Positions 36,000 to 44,299 of a stretch of DNA of 64,000 bases are shown piece by piece; position 1 is the stretch's first letter; every line of letters begins with the position of its first letter. A model generated the notes under the pieces. That model had not been told where the DNA came from and did no database searches. It saw nothing but the letters and a program-made list of their open reading frames with translations. The stretch comes from CAZUDO01 sp964618895 (lineage in GTDB: Bacteria > Desulfobacterota > Binatia > DP-6). The stretch covers positions 25,650 to 89,649 of the forward strand of contig CAZUDO010000040.1 of the NCBI GenBank assembly GCA_964618895.1. The letters are read 5' to 3'. Both the position numbers and the translations under genes were made by a program.

Positions 36000-37571
36000 T
36001 CACATGTCGGCGCGCCCCTTGAACCGGCCCGGCTCGTTGCGGAGCACGCCGGCGGCCGAGTAGGTCGCCTCGACGCACGCGCCCCCGGCCACATGCAGCT
36101 GCACGCGCAGCGGGAGCGTCAGCGGCGGTGTACTCACCCCGAACGAACGGCCGGAGAGGTTGGCGCCGGTGGCCTTGACCGTGACGCGTGCCTTGCCGAA
36201 CACCCCGGTTGCGAACCGTGCCGTGTACATGCCATCGGGTGCCGTCGCCGGATCCTTGTATTTGTAGCCGTTGCGCACCACCGACCACCGTCCGGGCGCG
36301 CCGCACGCGCTCAGGGCGCCCGGGACGACGGCACGGGAGAGGAGGGCCGGGGTCGGGCCCGACTCGTCATAGACGCAGAGCGCGTAGGTGTCGTCACCGA
36401 GCGGCGTCCCCACGTCCATGCTGGCCAGGGCTTCGCCGCGCGGCCATTTCCATACCATCTTGTCGTCGGCTGTCCCGGCCACGTCGGTCATCACCAGCGT
36501 CGCCTTGGCGGGCGTGGTGGAGTGCAGGCAGCCGGTACGCGGTTGCGCGATGCACGTCTCGGTCCCGGCATCCCAGGCCTGGCACGGCCCGCACGCGGTG
36601 CGACGATGGCGGCGCAGGAACTGCCAGATGGCGGACGCGCCTTCCAGGTCGCGGTTCTGCGGTCCGAGGATGCTGAATGACGGCGGGACCGGGTGGGCGA
36701 TGCTCGGCATCGTGTGCCCGCCGCCGGTGACGGTGTAGAGCGCCATGGCCGTCCCCTGCCCCCCGTTGCAGTAGGTGTCGATGCCGACCGTGCTGCCATC
36801 GGCGAAATTGACGTTGGGGACCGCGCCAGGGACCCCCGCCGGACTGGTGCCGAGAACACCGCGCCAGAAGTCGCGCGTCGCCGCCGTCGACTGCACCACC
36901 CCGGTGTTGCCGAGAATCGTCCCGCCGCCGAACGGCATGAAGGGATCGACCGTCCCGTTCATCACCAGCACCCCCACGGGGCGTGCGGGCCCTGCCGCGC
37001 ACTCGCCGTTGGCAGGCAGGTTGGCGACCACCGCGCCGATGGCCGCGATGCGGTCCGACGATTCGAGCGCCAGGCGGTACGACATGAGCCCGCCGTTGGA
37101 GGCGCCGGTCGCGTACACACGATCCGGGTCGATCGCGAAGGAGCCTGCGGCCCAGTCGACGAGGGCGCCGAGAAAGCCCACGTCGTCGGCCGTGGTCGTC
37201 GAGGTGCCGGCGTCGTTCCGGCAGTCGTTCCAGTTGAACGAGCCGGTCGGGCTGGAGAGCCCGGTCGCCGGATCGGTGCCGTTGGGGTGGACGACGAGGA
37301 AACCTTCCTGGTCCGCCAGGGTGTGGAACTCGATGAAGGCGGTGAAGCCGACGACCTTGTTGCTCTGCGTTCCGCCGTGCAGGACGAGGAGCAGCGGCAC
37401 GGGCGCCGGCGGCAAGCCGTCGGGGACGTAGTAGTCGAAGTAGCGGGTGATCCCCCCGTGCTCGAGGGTGGCGTTCTGCACGTAGGTGCCGGCCCGTACG
37501 CCGGCGGCTGCCAGGAGGATCGACACCGCTGCGCCCGCCATGCGACCAGCCATATGCCCTCCGTTCGACAT
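36000..37571 (-). CDS. Secreted PHB-depolymerase/feruloyl-esterase-like hydrolase
   Basis: A 523-residue secreted protein. Signal peptide ends near AAAGVRAG. The N-terminal 290 residues are an alpha/beta-hydrolase of the LpqC/PHB-depolymerase type: ITRYFDYYVPDG, LLLVLHGGTQSN (oxyanion), DPDRVYATGASNGGLMSYRLALE (nucleophile Ser in GASNGG, about residue 173), VLVMNGTVDPFMPF (Asp) and VTGGGHTMPS (His). A Cys-containing spacer follows (TACGPCQAW, GCLHSTTPA), then a C-terminal module of about 175 residues (MVWKWPRGEALASMDVG, DDTYALCVYDE, NGYKYKDP) of unknown function. Start at 37571; 37553 is possible. Divergent from the TetR gene by 78 bases. Confidence 0.82.
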   Translation of the reverse strand: MSNGGHMAGRMAGAAVSILLAAAGVRAGTYVQNATLEHGGITRYFDYYVPDGLPPAPVPLLLVLHGGTQSNKVVGFTAFIEFHTLADQEGFLVVHPNGTDPATGLSSPTGSFNWNDCRNDAGTSTTTADDVGFLGALVDWAAGSFAIDPDRVYATGASNGGLMSYRLALESSDRIAAIGAVVANLPANGECAAGPARPVGVLVMNGTVDPFMPFGGGTILGNTGVVQSTAATRDFWRGVLGTSPAGVPGAVPNVNFADGSTVGIDTYCNGGQGTAMALYTVTGGGHTMPSIAHPVPPSFSILGPQNRDLEGASAIWQFLRRHRRTACGPCQAWDAGTETCIAQPRTGCLHSTTPAKATLVMTDVAGTADDKMVWKWPRGEALASMDVGTPLGDDTYALCVYDESGPTPALLSRAVVPGALSACGAPGRWSVVRNGYKYKDPATAPDGMYTARFATGVFGKARVTVKATGANLSGRSFGVSTPPLTLPLRVQLHVAGGACVEATYSAAGVLRNEPGRFKGRADM

Positions 37572-37649
37572 GATCCTACGCCCTGTCTGTGTATCCTACG
37601 GTTCGTCTGGTTCGGTCAACCGGAATCTGCTAACCGGGGAGACGATCGG
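37572..37649. promoter_or_regulatory. Divergent promoter region, possible TetR operator
   Basis: The 78 bases between the esterase and tetR-like genes must hold both promoters. They contain CGGTT (about 37599-37603) and AACCG (37618-37622) as outer inverted arms with GGTTCGGTCAACC inside, a plausible but weak operator for the adjacent TetR regulator. Confidence 0.3.
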
Positions 37650-38267
37650 ATGGCCGCACAGACGAAACGCGCACCAGCGCCAGGCCGCATGTGGGCGCCC
37701 GCCCGCCGGCGCCAGCTCCTCGACGTGGCCACCGACCTGGCCGGCCGGTACGGCTGGGAGGGCCTGCGCATGGAGACGCTCGCGGCCGCCGCCGGGGTCA
37801 GCAAACCGGTCGTGTATGAGCATTTTCCTGGACGCGATGCGCTCCTGGTGGCCCTGATCGACGACTACGGGACGCTGCTCGCCGCCCGCACCCGCGAGGC
37901 CTTCGCCCACCGCGCGGACAACTTCGAGGCGGCGGCGGCCGCGGTCGTGCATGCCTATTTCGACTGCGTCGAAGAACGCGGTGCCGGCATCCGGCGCCTG
38001 CTGGCGTCGTCCGGCGGCGGGCCGAAGGTGGACCAGGTACGCCTGCGGCTCCGCCAGGAAGCAGCGGCGCGCTGGACCGAGCGCATCGTCCGGCACACCG
38101 GCCTCCGGCGCGCGGACGCCGCCGTGCTCGCCACCACGTTCGTGGCGACGATCTGGTCGCTCGCCGGACAGTGGCTCGCCGGAACGGTGAGCCGCGCACG
38201 CGCCGAGCGGCTCTTCGTCCGCATGACCACGGCCGTGGTGGCGGATTTTCGGCGCCAGGCGCCGTGA
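37650..38267 (+). CDS. TetR-family transcriptional regulator
   Basis: A 205-residue regulator. The TetR helix-turn-helix is clear at residues 20-65: RRQLLDVATDLAGRYGWEGLRMETLAAAAGVSKPVVYEHFPGRDALLVALIDDY. The C-terminal ligand domain is helical and Ala-rich. ATG at 37650. It is transcribed away from the esterase gene and may repress it. Confidence 0.92.
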   Translation: MAAQTKRAPAPGRMWAPARRRQLLDVATDLAGRYGWEGLRMETLAAAAGVSKPVVYEHFPGRDALLVALIDDYGTLLAARTREAFAHRADNFEAAAAAVVHAYFDCVEERGAGIRRLLASSGGGPKVDQVRLRLRQEAAARWTERIVRHTGLRRADAAVLATTFVATIWSLAGQWLAGTVSRARAERLFVRMTTAVVADFRRQAP

Positions 38268-38483
38268 GGCAGGCGTCTCGTCTGACCGCGACGCCCTGGT
38301 GCGTCGCGCGGATCTCGGCGGCCACGTGATACGACGACACGGCGGGGACTTCCCCGTGGTCGGTGTGCGCCGCTTCGACCGCGCGCCGGACGACCTGGAG
38401 AATGCCGTGCATTGGGCAGCCCCACCGAGGGCGTAGCAGCCTTGCGGTTGCCGCCCGCGCGGTGGACGGGCATATCCGCCCCG

Positions 38484-38678
38484 ATGCCCACCCCGGCCGA
38501 GGTCGACGCGCTCCTGCTCGGACCGGGCGGGCCGTTCGAGCTCACCGAGGAGATGGTGGTCTTCTTCGCAGTCGCTGCGCTCGGCCTCTACCGGGCGCTC
38601 GTCTGTCGCACGGTCGCGGGCGAGCCGACCGGCTACGTCCTGCGGCGCGACCGCGCGACGACGGACGATCGCGGGTGA
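38484..38678 (+). CDS. Small ORF, possible acyl-CoA synthetase N-terminal remnant
   Basis: A 64-residue frame (88 if started at 38412). Its first 25 residues, MPTPAEVDALLLGPGGPFEL plus TEEMV, resemble the N-terminus of some long-chain acyl-CoA synthetases (A.V...L..PG.PFE); the rest does not. Its stop overlaps the GTG of the glycosyltransferase gene (GTGA), so it may now act as a small coupled leader gene. Its nature is uncertain. Confidence 0.35.
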   Translation: MPTPAEVDALLLGPGGPFELTEEMVVFFAVAALGLYRALVCRTVAGEPTGYVLRRDRATTDDRG

Positions 38679-40291
38679 AGCGGCTGCGCCCCTCGCCGGC
38701 GGTGCTCGCTGGATTGCTGCTCACCGCCAGCCTCGCGTATCTGCACCTCGTCTTTTATCACCACGCCGGAGCGCTCTGGCGCGACGAGGTCAACCTCGTG
38801 AACGTTGCGACGCTTCCCTCCCTCGGCTCCGTCTTCGCGCACTTCCACCTGGATTCGTTCCCCTTCGCTTGGTTGACCCTGTTCCACACCTGGACAGTCC
38901 TCGTCGGTACGCAAGACGCAGCCCTACGCCTGTTCGGCTTGCTGGCAGGTCTCACACTTCTTCCCGCGATCTGGTGGACCAGCCGTCGCCTGGGTGTGGA
39001 CGCACCGCTGCTCACCCTCCTCCTGCTGTGCATGAGCCCGTCCACCATCATCTATGGCGATTCGGTGCGCGGCTACGGCCTGGGTACCGTCGCAATCTCC
39101 TGGACCATCGGTGCGATGTGGGCCTTCCTCCGTCGGCCGGCGTGGAAGACCTTCGCCGTCGTTCAACTCGCCTCGCTGCTGGCAGTCCAGACCTATGTGC
39201 CCAACGGCGTCCTGCTCGTCGCCGCCGGCGTGGGCAGCACGATCGTCTGTGTGCGCCGGCGCGCCTGGCGAACCCTCGCAGCCCTGACCGCCGCCGGAGC
39301 GATGACGTGTGCGTCGCTGACGCCGATCGTGCCGTGGGTCCGCTACGCCTTCCAGGTGGGTCAGATCGAACAAGGGAACTGGAGCCTGGGTTGGTTGCTG
39401 GGCGTCTTCGCAGGTGCGCTGGCGCCCGCAACGCCCGCTCTCACCGCCCTCTGGGTGTTCGCGCCCATCTTTGCCCTTGTCGGCTATGCTCTCGCCGCCC
39501 GACCGTCGCATCCTACCCACAGCGAAGGCGACGCCGATCGCGCCATCTTCGCGATCTCGACCGGGCTCTCCGCACCCATCCTCTTCCTCGCCTACCTGAA
39601 GTTCATCGCCCGCCTGCCCACGCACTTCTGGTACTACCTGTCGCTGATGGCGGTCCTGGCTCTCTCGATCGATGTCGGCGTCTGGCTGCTGGCGCGGCGG
39701 TTCCGCTACGGACCGATGGTGCGCGTTGCGGTCGTAGCGCTGGTCGCTGCGCTGGCCATGGGCGATGTCGCCGCCACCGTCCGGGTGCGCATGACCAACG
39801 TGGACGTGATCGCGAAGAAGCTCGAGGCGGAGGCGGGCTCGGGGGACCTGGTGGTGGTCTTTCCGTGGGTGACTGGCATCAGCTTCCAGCGCTACTACGA
39901 TGGGGCGGCGCCGTGGATCACCCTTCCCGACTTCGACGAACACCGGTTTCATCTCCATCTGCTCGTGGCGGAGAAGATGAAGCTCGGAGATCGTGGAGTC
40001 AGCGCGGAGCTGAGTCGAGTCGAACAGACGTTGCGCCGGGGAGGGCGCGTTTGGGTCGCAGGCCCACTGCGCGCGCCGCCGCCCGAGCACGCGCCCCCGT
40101 CCCTGCCGCCCGCGCCCCGCGGTCCCCAGGGCTGGCGCGCTGCTCCATACCTGGATGCCTGGGAGATGCAGCTCGGCGCACTGCTGCGGGCGCACGCCCT
40201 CGAGGTCTGGAACGTCGAGCTCCCGGGGACGGGACCGGTGAGCGTCTGGGAAGTTCTGCCTTTGATCATGGCGGAAGGTTGGCGCGAGTGA
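38675..40291 (+). CDS. GT-C type membrane glycosyltransferase-like protein
   Basis: A 538-residue polytopic protein with about ten hydrophobic helices in its first 370 residues and a soluble C-terminal part. ALWRDEVNLVNVATLPS after the first helix is the acidic D/E motif of the GT-C (ArnT/PMT-like, family 39) glycosyltransferases, which use polyprenyl-phosphate sugars in the membrane. SPSTIIYGDSVRGYGLG matches the second conserved cytoplasmic or periplasmic loop. The GTG at 38675 is chosen because of the overlap with the small upstream ORF. First of three rightward genes that look like an envelope-modification set. Confidence 0.75.
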   Translation: MKRLRPSPAVLAGLLLTASLAYLHLVFYHHAGALWRDEVNLVNVATLPSLGSVFAHFHLDSFPFAWLTLFHTWTVLVGTQDAALRLFGLLAGLTLLPAIWWTSRRLGVDAPLLTLLLLCMSPSTIIYGDSVRGYGLGTVAISWTIGAMWAFLRRPAWKTFAVVQLASLLAVQTYVPNGVLLVAAGVGSTIVCVRRRAWRTLAALTAAGAMTCASLTPIVPWVRYAFQVGQIEQGNWSLGWLLGVFAGALAPATPALTALWVFAPIFALVGYALAARPSHPTHSEGDADRAIFAISTGLSAPILFLAYLKFIARLPTHFWYYLSLMAVLALSIDVGVWLLARRFRYGPMVRVAVVALVAALAMGDVAATVRVRMTNVDVIAKKLEAEAGSGDLVVVFPWVTGISFQRYYDGAAPWITLPDFDEHRFHLHLLVAEKMKLGDRGVSAELSRVEQTLRRGGRVWVAGPLRAPPPEHAPPSLPPAPRGPQGWRAAPYLDAWEMQLGALLRAHALEVWNVELPGTGPVSVWEVLPLIMAEGWRE

Positions 40292-40396
40292 GCGACCCCG
40301 TGTCGAGCGCCGTCCGGGGTGCTGCCCTGGAGTGTGGCGTTGACGCCCGCAGACGCCTGTGTCATCGCATGCGGCGCCTTGCGAAGCGCCCCGAAC

Positions 40397-41179
40397 ATGC
40401 AGTCCTCCGCGCGTGCGTATCTGCGGTGCCCAAAGTGCCGGGACGAGCTTGGACAGGCTGCCGATGCCGTGCGCTGCGGCTCCTGCGGCGGGGTATTCCC
40501 GATCGAAGGGGAGATCCCGCGCCTGCTGTGCGACCCCGAAGCCTCGCGTGCGCAGATCGCGGCGCTCGACCGCGAGATGCGCTGGTATCCCAAGGGCACC
40601 ATCAAGATGAGTCTCGCCGGGATGATCTACATCCCTGCGGAGCGCACCCGCTTGCTGCAGGAAATCGGGATCCAAGCCGGCCAGACAGTGCTGGATCATT
40701 GCACTGGTCCAGGAGCCAACCTCCCCACCCTGGCACGTGCGGTGGGGCCCAGCGGCAAGCTCGTCGGAATGGACCTCTCGGATCTCGTCCTTCGCCGCGC
40801 GCACGCCATGACCAGGCGCCGGGGGATCGCGGTCGACCTTCACCAGGCGGACGCCTTCGCGTTGCCCTACGCCGACGAGACCTTCGACGCCGTCGTTCAC
40901 TACGGCGCCGTGAGCGAGTTCGGCGCACGGACGAAGAGCGCGATCGACGAGATCGTCAGAGTCACCCGGCCAGGAGGGGTGGTCGTTCTGCTCGACGAAG
41001 GACTCGAGGAGAGCCGGCGCGAGGGATGGTGGGGGCGCTTGTTGATCTGGGGTAGCTCGGTGTTCGCGGCGCGCCCGCCGCTCGACGCGCTGCCCCCTGG
41101 CATCCACCCCCAGGTTCGATGGGTCATGCGCGGCATGTTCTACGAGATCCGGTTCCGCAAGCCCGTCGCCCGGGTCTGA
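40397..41179 (+). CDS. SAM-dependent methyltransferase with Trm112-like zinc domain
   Basis: A 260-residue protein. Residues 10-40 hold a zinc ribbon (LRCPKCRDELG and VRCGSCGGVFP, four Cys), as in Trm112-like domains. A class I methyltransferase follows: VLDHCTGPGANLPTLARAVGPSGKLVGMDLSD (motif I, with C in place of G) and FALPYADETFDAVVHYGAVSEFGA (motif IV), then RVTRPGGVVVLLDEG. ATG at 40397 begins just before the zinc domain. Target unknown; with the flanking glycosyltransferase and hydroxylase it may modify lipids or surface glycans (inference). Confidence 0.8.
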   Translation: MQSSARAYLRCPKCRDELGQAADAVRCGSCGGVFPIEGEIPRLLCDPEASRAQIAALDREMRWYPKGTIKMSLAGMIYIPAERTRLLQEIGIQAGQTVLDHCTGPGANLPTLARAVGPSGKLVGMDLSDLVLRRAHAMTRRRGIAVDLHQADAFALPYADETFDAVVHYGAVSEFGARTKSAIDEIVRVTRPGGVVVLLDEGLEESRREGWWGRLLIWGSSVFAARPPLDALPPGIHPQVRWVMRGMFYEIRFRKPVARV

Positions 41180-41191
41180 CGAGAGTACGGC

Positions 41192-42007
41192 ATGACGACG
41201 GAACGAGGAGGCTGGAAGGAACAGAAAGACGTGTTGGAACCCGCGCACTATCGCATCTACAGCGACTACGCGGGACATGAGCCCGCATTCTACGACCCCG
41301 ACGCCTTTCCATGGGTGGACACCCTGCGCCGCAACTGGAGCGCAATCCGCGAGGAGTTCGAGGACTACGCCTTCCGCAAGCAGCAGCGGCTGGCACCGAA
41401 CTTCGCGCCCGACGCGGTTGAGCTCGAGGGCTGGCTCGGCGTCACCCTCTTCACGTGCCTGCGCCGGCATGAAGACCATTGTCGCCACTTCCCACGCACC
41501 GTCGCCATCTTGCGCTCCATCCCCAACCTCGCCTCGGCGTTCATCAACCTGCTCGAGCCGGGCTGTAGCCTGCCACCGCACTTCGGCGAGACCAACGTGC
41601 TCTACCGCGCGCACCTCGGCTTGATCATCCCGGGCGGTGTCGACGAATGCGGCATGCAGGTGGACGGCCAGCGCGCCGGCTGGAAGGAAGGCGAGGTACT
41701 GGTGTTCAATGATGCCCGCAAGCACTTCGTCTGGAACCGAACGGAGCATCCACGCGTGATCCTGGTCTGCGACGTAGTGAAGCCCGAGTACGGCGGCGCC
41801 ACGCCGCAGCTCTGCGGCCGTGTGCTCGGCTCGATCGCCGTCATGTACCTACAGTCGCGCCTTTCTGTCTTCCACCGTTTGCCCCATACCATGCTCCGAG
41901 CCCTTCACACTGCCGCCTCTCTGCCATTTCAGGTGTACTTAGCACTCTTCGGCATGCAGCGACGCCCCCGACCAAGGGCGATCGCGCGCGTCACCGCCGA
42001 CCCGTAG
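41192..42007 (+). CDS. Aspartyl/asparaginyl beta-hydroxylase-family dioxygenase
   Basis: A 271-residue Fe(II)/2-oxoglutarate-dependent dioxygenase of the Asp/Asn hydroxylase (LpxO-like) family. Iron-binding His lies in SLPPHFGETNVLYRAHLGLIIP (about residues 125-146), and the second part in GEVLVFNDARKHFVWNRTEHPRVILVCDVV, with the 2-oxoglutarate-binding Arg. The C-terminus has a hydrophobic stretch, as in membrane-associated LpxO, which hydroxylates lipid A acyl chains. Twelve bases after the methyltransferase. Substrate is inferred, not shown. Confidence 0.86.
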   Translation: MTTERGGWKEQKDVLEPAHYRIYSDYAGHEPAFYDPDAFPWVDTLRRNWSAIREEFEDYAFRKQQRLAPNFAPDAVELEGWLGVTLFTCLRRHEDHCRHFPRTVAILRSIPNLASAFINLLEPGCSLPPHFGETNVLYRAHLGLIIPGGVDECGMQVDGQRAGWKEGEVLVFNDARKHFVWNRTEHPRVILVCDVVKPEYGGATPQLCGRVLGSIAVMYLQSRLSVFHRLPHTMLRALHTAASLPFQVYLALFGMQRRPRPRAIARVTADP

Positions 42008-42082
42008 GCGCGCTCAGGGCGGCACCTCGCTGGCCGGGCGACGGCGACGAACTGTGCGAAGCTCTTCGGCTTCGCGTGACCC

Positions 42083-42646
42083 TCAGGCGATGGGGCGCAG
42101 CAGGACCCCGTTTGCCTCGACGACGACCGGGTGATCCCACGCGAGCGGCTCGACCGACTCGACGCGCAGGCGGGAGATGTCCCACAGTCCGAGCGAGCCC
42201 CAGCGCGGGTCGTAGTAGCTCCACCAGCGAATTCCGCTCCAGCGACGCGCGCGGAAGGCCGCCAAGGCCCAGCGCTGCGTGACGCTGCGGTCGCGCGTGA
42301 CGATCTGCGAGGGCCGAAGCTTCCGCTCCAGCAGGGCCCCGGCGTCGTCCAGGTCCAGCACCCGCCACGCCGACGCGCGGTAGGTCACCAGGGCCCGTGC
42401 ACTCCCCGGCAGGCTCGGCGGCCCGGCGAGCAGTCCGGCCGTCCAGACGGCGTGATTCCCGAACGTCTCAGCAACGGCGCCTGCCGGGTGGTCGGAGAGG
42501 TAGAGCACGCGGTAGTGCTCGGGATTGTCCAGCCGGCCGGCGCCCTGCGGAGACGGCACGTGCAACGGATGCCCGGCTTCTCCGGGCCGCGCGCGGTGGA
42601 GGTAGGGGCAGACGCGATAGGTCCGGAGCGTCTCAGGCGTAGGCAC
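42083..42646 (-). CDS. RES-domain toxin (Res-Xre system)
   Basis: A 187-residue RES-domain protein. YRVLYLSDHPAGAVAETFGNHAVW (about residues 45-68) carries the conserved Tyr, Ser and Glu of the family; RES toxins degrade NAD+ in the cytoplasm. The start is GTG at 42646, with 14 bases of overlap with the antitoxin gene, standard for this module. Length agrees with the family. It is bounded by the convergent hydroxylase gene on one side. Confidence 0.88.
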   Translation of the reverse strand: MPTPETLRTYRVCPYLHRARPGEAGHPLHVPSPQGAGRLDNPEHYRVLYLSDHPAGAVAETFGNHAVWTAGLLAGPPSLPGSARALVTYRASAWRVLDLDDAGALLERKLRPSQIVTRDRSVTQRWALAAFRARRWSGIRWWSYYDPRWGSLGLWDISRLRVESVEPLAWDHPVVVEANGVLLRPIA

Positions 42647-43019
42647 CCTGCTCCTCGGCGTCGATCGCGCCGATCACGGACTCGGCTCCCCGGAGCCGCA
42701 GCACGTCGACCGGGCGCGCGCCGAGATGGGCATTGTGCGAGCGCAGCCAGATGCGAGCCTGCTGCTCGGGAAACAGCCGCTGCAGCCGTGCCAGCACGTA
42801 GTCGAGGTCCAGGATGCGCCGCTGGTTCTCGGGGCTGATGCGCTCGTGCCGACGCCGCCAGCGGGAGGGCTGCGAGCGGCTGACGCCGATCAGTTCCGCG
42901 GCCTGGTTGTTGCCAAGCTCGCGAAGCACCGACTCGAGGCGAGTCTCCACATGCACGCTCCCGGCCGCGGGGGCTCCCCTCCGCGTCGGGGTGCGGGTCC
43001 GCTTGGCGGGTCGCGACAT
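42633..43019 (-). CDS. Xre/MbcA/ParS-type antitoxin (DUF2384)
   Basis: A 128-residue antitoxin. An N-terminal helix-turn-helix (LGNNQAAELIGVSRSQPSRWRRRHERISPENQRRIL, about residues 35-70) precedes the DUF2384 toxin-binding domain (LFPEQQARIWLRSHNAHLGARPVDVLRLRGAESVIGAIDA). It neutralises the RES toxin and probably represses its own promoter. ATG at 43019. The first 20 residues are basic and flexible. Confidence 0.9.
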   Translation of the reverse strand: MSRPAKRTRTPTRRGAPAAGSVHVETRLESVLRELGNNQAAELIGVSRSQPSRWRRRHERISPENQRRILDLDYVLARLQRLFPEQQARIWLRSHNAHLGARPVDVLRLRGAESVIGAIDAEEQGAYA

Positions 43020-43157
43020 GCGCCCAACACTATCCGTTGGGCACACGACTGGCAACCCACGAACGGGCTGTACCACCGACCCCCTCCGCGCTGGGGTATG
43101 CCTGTCAGGCCGCTCGCAGGCCCATGGCGTCGAAGTTTCGCAGCCGCCATTCGGCTC

Positions 43158-43307
43158 GGTCACGGCGGTGAAGTCGAGCGGGCGACGGAGCTGCGCCGTG
43201 CGCGTCGGCATGCCCAACGCGTCGTACGGGGCCAGGCCGATGGGTGCGCCCTTGGCGAAGGCGTACGCGTCGGCGGGCGTGGTGCGCGTGTCGAGGCGTG
43301 TCGACAT
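43158..43307 (-). pseudogene. Internal fragment of a DUF3604 protein
   Basis: Fifty codons read MSTRLDTRTTPADAYAFAKG and APIGLAPYDALGMPTRTAQL followed by RRPLDFTAVT, which is the inside of a DUF3604 domain (its HAE metal site should follow LDFTAVTD). After LDFTAVT the frame degenerates, and the N-terminal signal peptide and GDLHVHT part are missing. It begins eight bases after the hupE stop. DUF3604 genes commonly sit beside HupE and PpiC-type genes, so this is a decayed third member. Confidence 0.6.
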
Positions 43308-43315
43308 GTGTGTCC

Positions 43316-44299
43316 TCACGAGAAGAGGCTCGCCGCGCGTCCGAAGCACCAGAACGCGGCCAACGAGCCCATGGTGTAGACGGGGACGGCACGGGCCCAC
43401 CCCGGCCAGCGCACCCGCCGGAGGCCGAACGCGCCGGCCAGGATCGCGACCACGAAGGCGAGCTGCCCCACCTCGATCCCCAGGTTGAAGGCGAACAGGG
43501 CGAGCGGGATGTCGCCCATTGGCAACCCCGTTTCGCGGAGCGCGCCCGCAAAGCCGAGGCCGTGCAGCAGCCCGAAGGCAAGCGCCATCCCCCACGGCCA
43601 GCGCCGGACGCGCGACGGCGTCCCCGGCGGCCGCGCCAGCTCGACGGCGAGCGCGAGCACGGTGAGGGCGATCAGCAGCTCCGCCGGCCCCGCCGGCACG
43701 GTGACCGCACCCAGCACGACCAGCGACAGCGTGATGCTGTGTCCGACGGTAAACGCCGTCACCGTCCACACCACGGCACGGGGCGCCGGCGCAAGCAGCA
43801 GGAGCCCGAAGACAAACAGCAGGTGGTCGGCCCCGGTCAGGATGTGCTCGATCCCGAGGCGGACGTAGTCGCGCACCACCTGCAGGCGCCCCGGCCGGGC
43901 AGGCACCACCAGGCCGGGCGCGGCCGCGCGCAGGACCCCCTGCACCAGACGCCCGTCGGCGAGCGTGACCCGAACCAGCACCTGTGTCCGCGCCGGACCG
44001 AGGCCCTCGGCGGCGAGGGTCTCGCCCACCAGGCCGGGCGCGCCGCAGTCGACCTCCCAGCGGGTGACGACACGCTCCCCGCGCCGCTCCTCGGCCGGCG
44101 GCGCGCGCGTCGCACAGCGCGCGGGCAACACCGGACGCAGCGGCGCGTCCGGCACCACCAGGGCCGACGTCGTCCACGTCACCTCGACGCGCCCGCCCGC
44201 ATGCTCATGCAGCTCGAGCAGGGCCGGTGTCAGCGGGTGGGCCCCACCCGACCGCGGCACCATGCCGGCCAGCAGGACGACGAGGACGAGCGTCCTCAT
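43316..44299 (-). CDS. HupE/UreJ-2-type membrane protein
   Basis: A 327-residue membrane protein. Signal peptide, then a soluble periplasmic domain (about residues 20-150), and six C-terminal helices containing the HupE/UreJ_2 signature VRLGIEHILTGADHLLFVFGLLLL (about 159-182), AFTVGHSITLSLVVLG and WPWGMALAFGLLHGLGFAGALRETGLP, whose His and Asp residues may bind nickel. Four-base overlap with the isomerase gene upstream. Confidence 0.9.
   Translation of the reverse strand: MRTLVLVVLLAGMVPRSGGAHPLTPALLELHEHAGGRVEVTWTTSALVVPDAPLRPVLPARCATRAPPAEERRGERVVTRWEVDCGAPGLVGETLAAEGLGPARTQVLVRVTLADGRLVQGVLRAAAPGLVVPARPGRLQVVRDYVRLGIEHILTGADHLLFVFGLLLLAPAPRAVVWTVTAFTVGHSITLSLVVLGAVTVPAGPAELLIALTVLALAVELARPPGTPSRVRRWPWGMALAFGLLHGLGFAGALRETGLPMGDIPLALFAFNLGIEVGQLAFVVAILAGAFGLRRVRWPGWARAVPVYTMGSLAAFWCFGRAASLFS

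Noticed and set aside
38268..38412. Minus-strand frame starting MHGILQVVRRAVEAAH
   Set aside because: Looks briefly plausible but has no stop of its own and runs straight through the antisense of the tetR gene; no family recognised.
38924..41749. 941-codon open frame on the minus strand opposite the glycosyltransferase island
   Set aside because: It lies antisense to three recognisable genes and has the Arg/His/Glu-rich composition of a shadow frame.
42633..44177. Single 514-codon minus-strand frame joining the antitoxin to upstream sequence
   Set aside because: Only the part from 43019 is the antitoxin; the stretch above is the DUF3604 fragment and an antisense-frame shadow of hupE.
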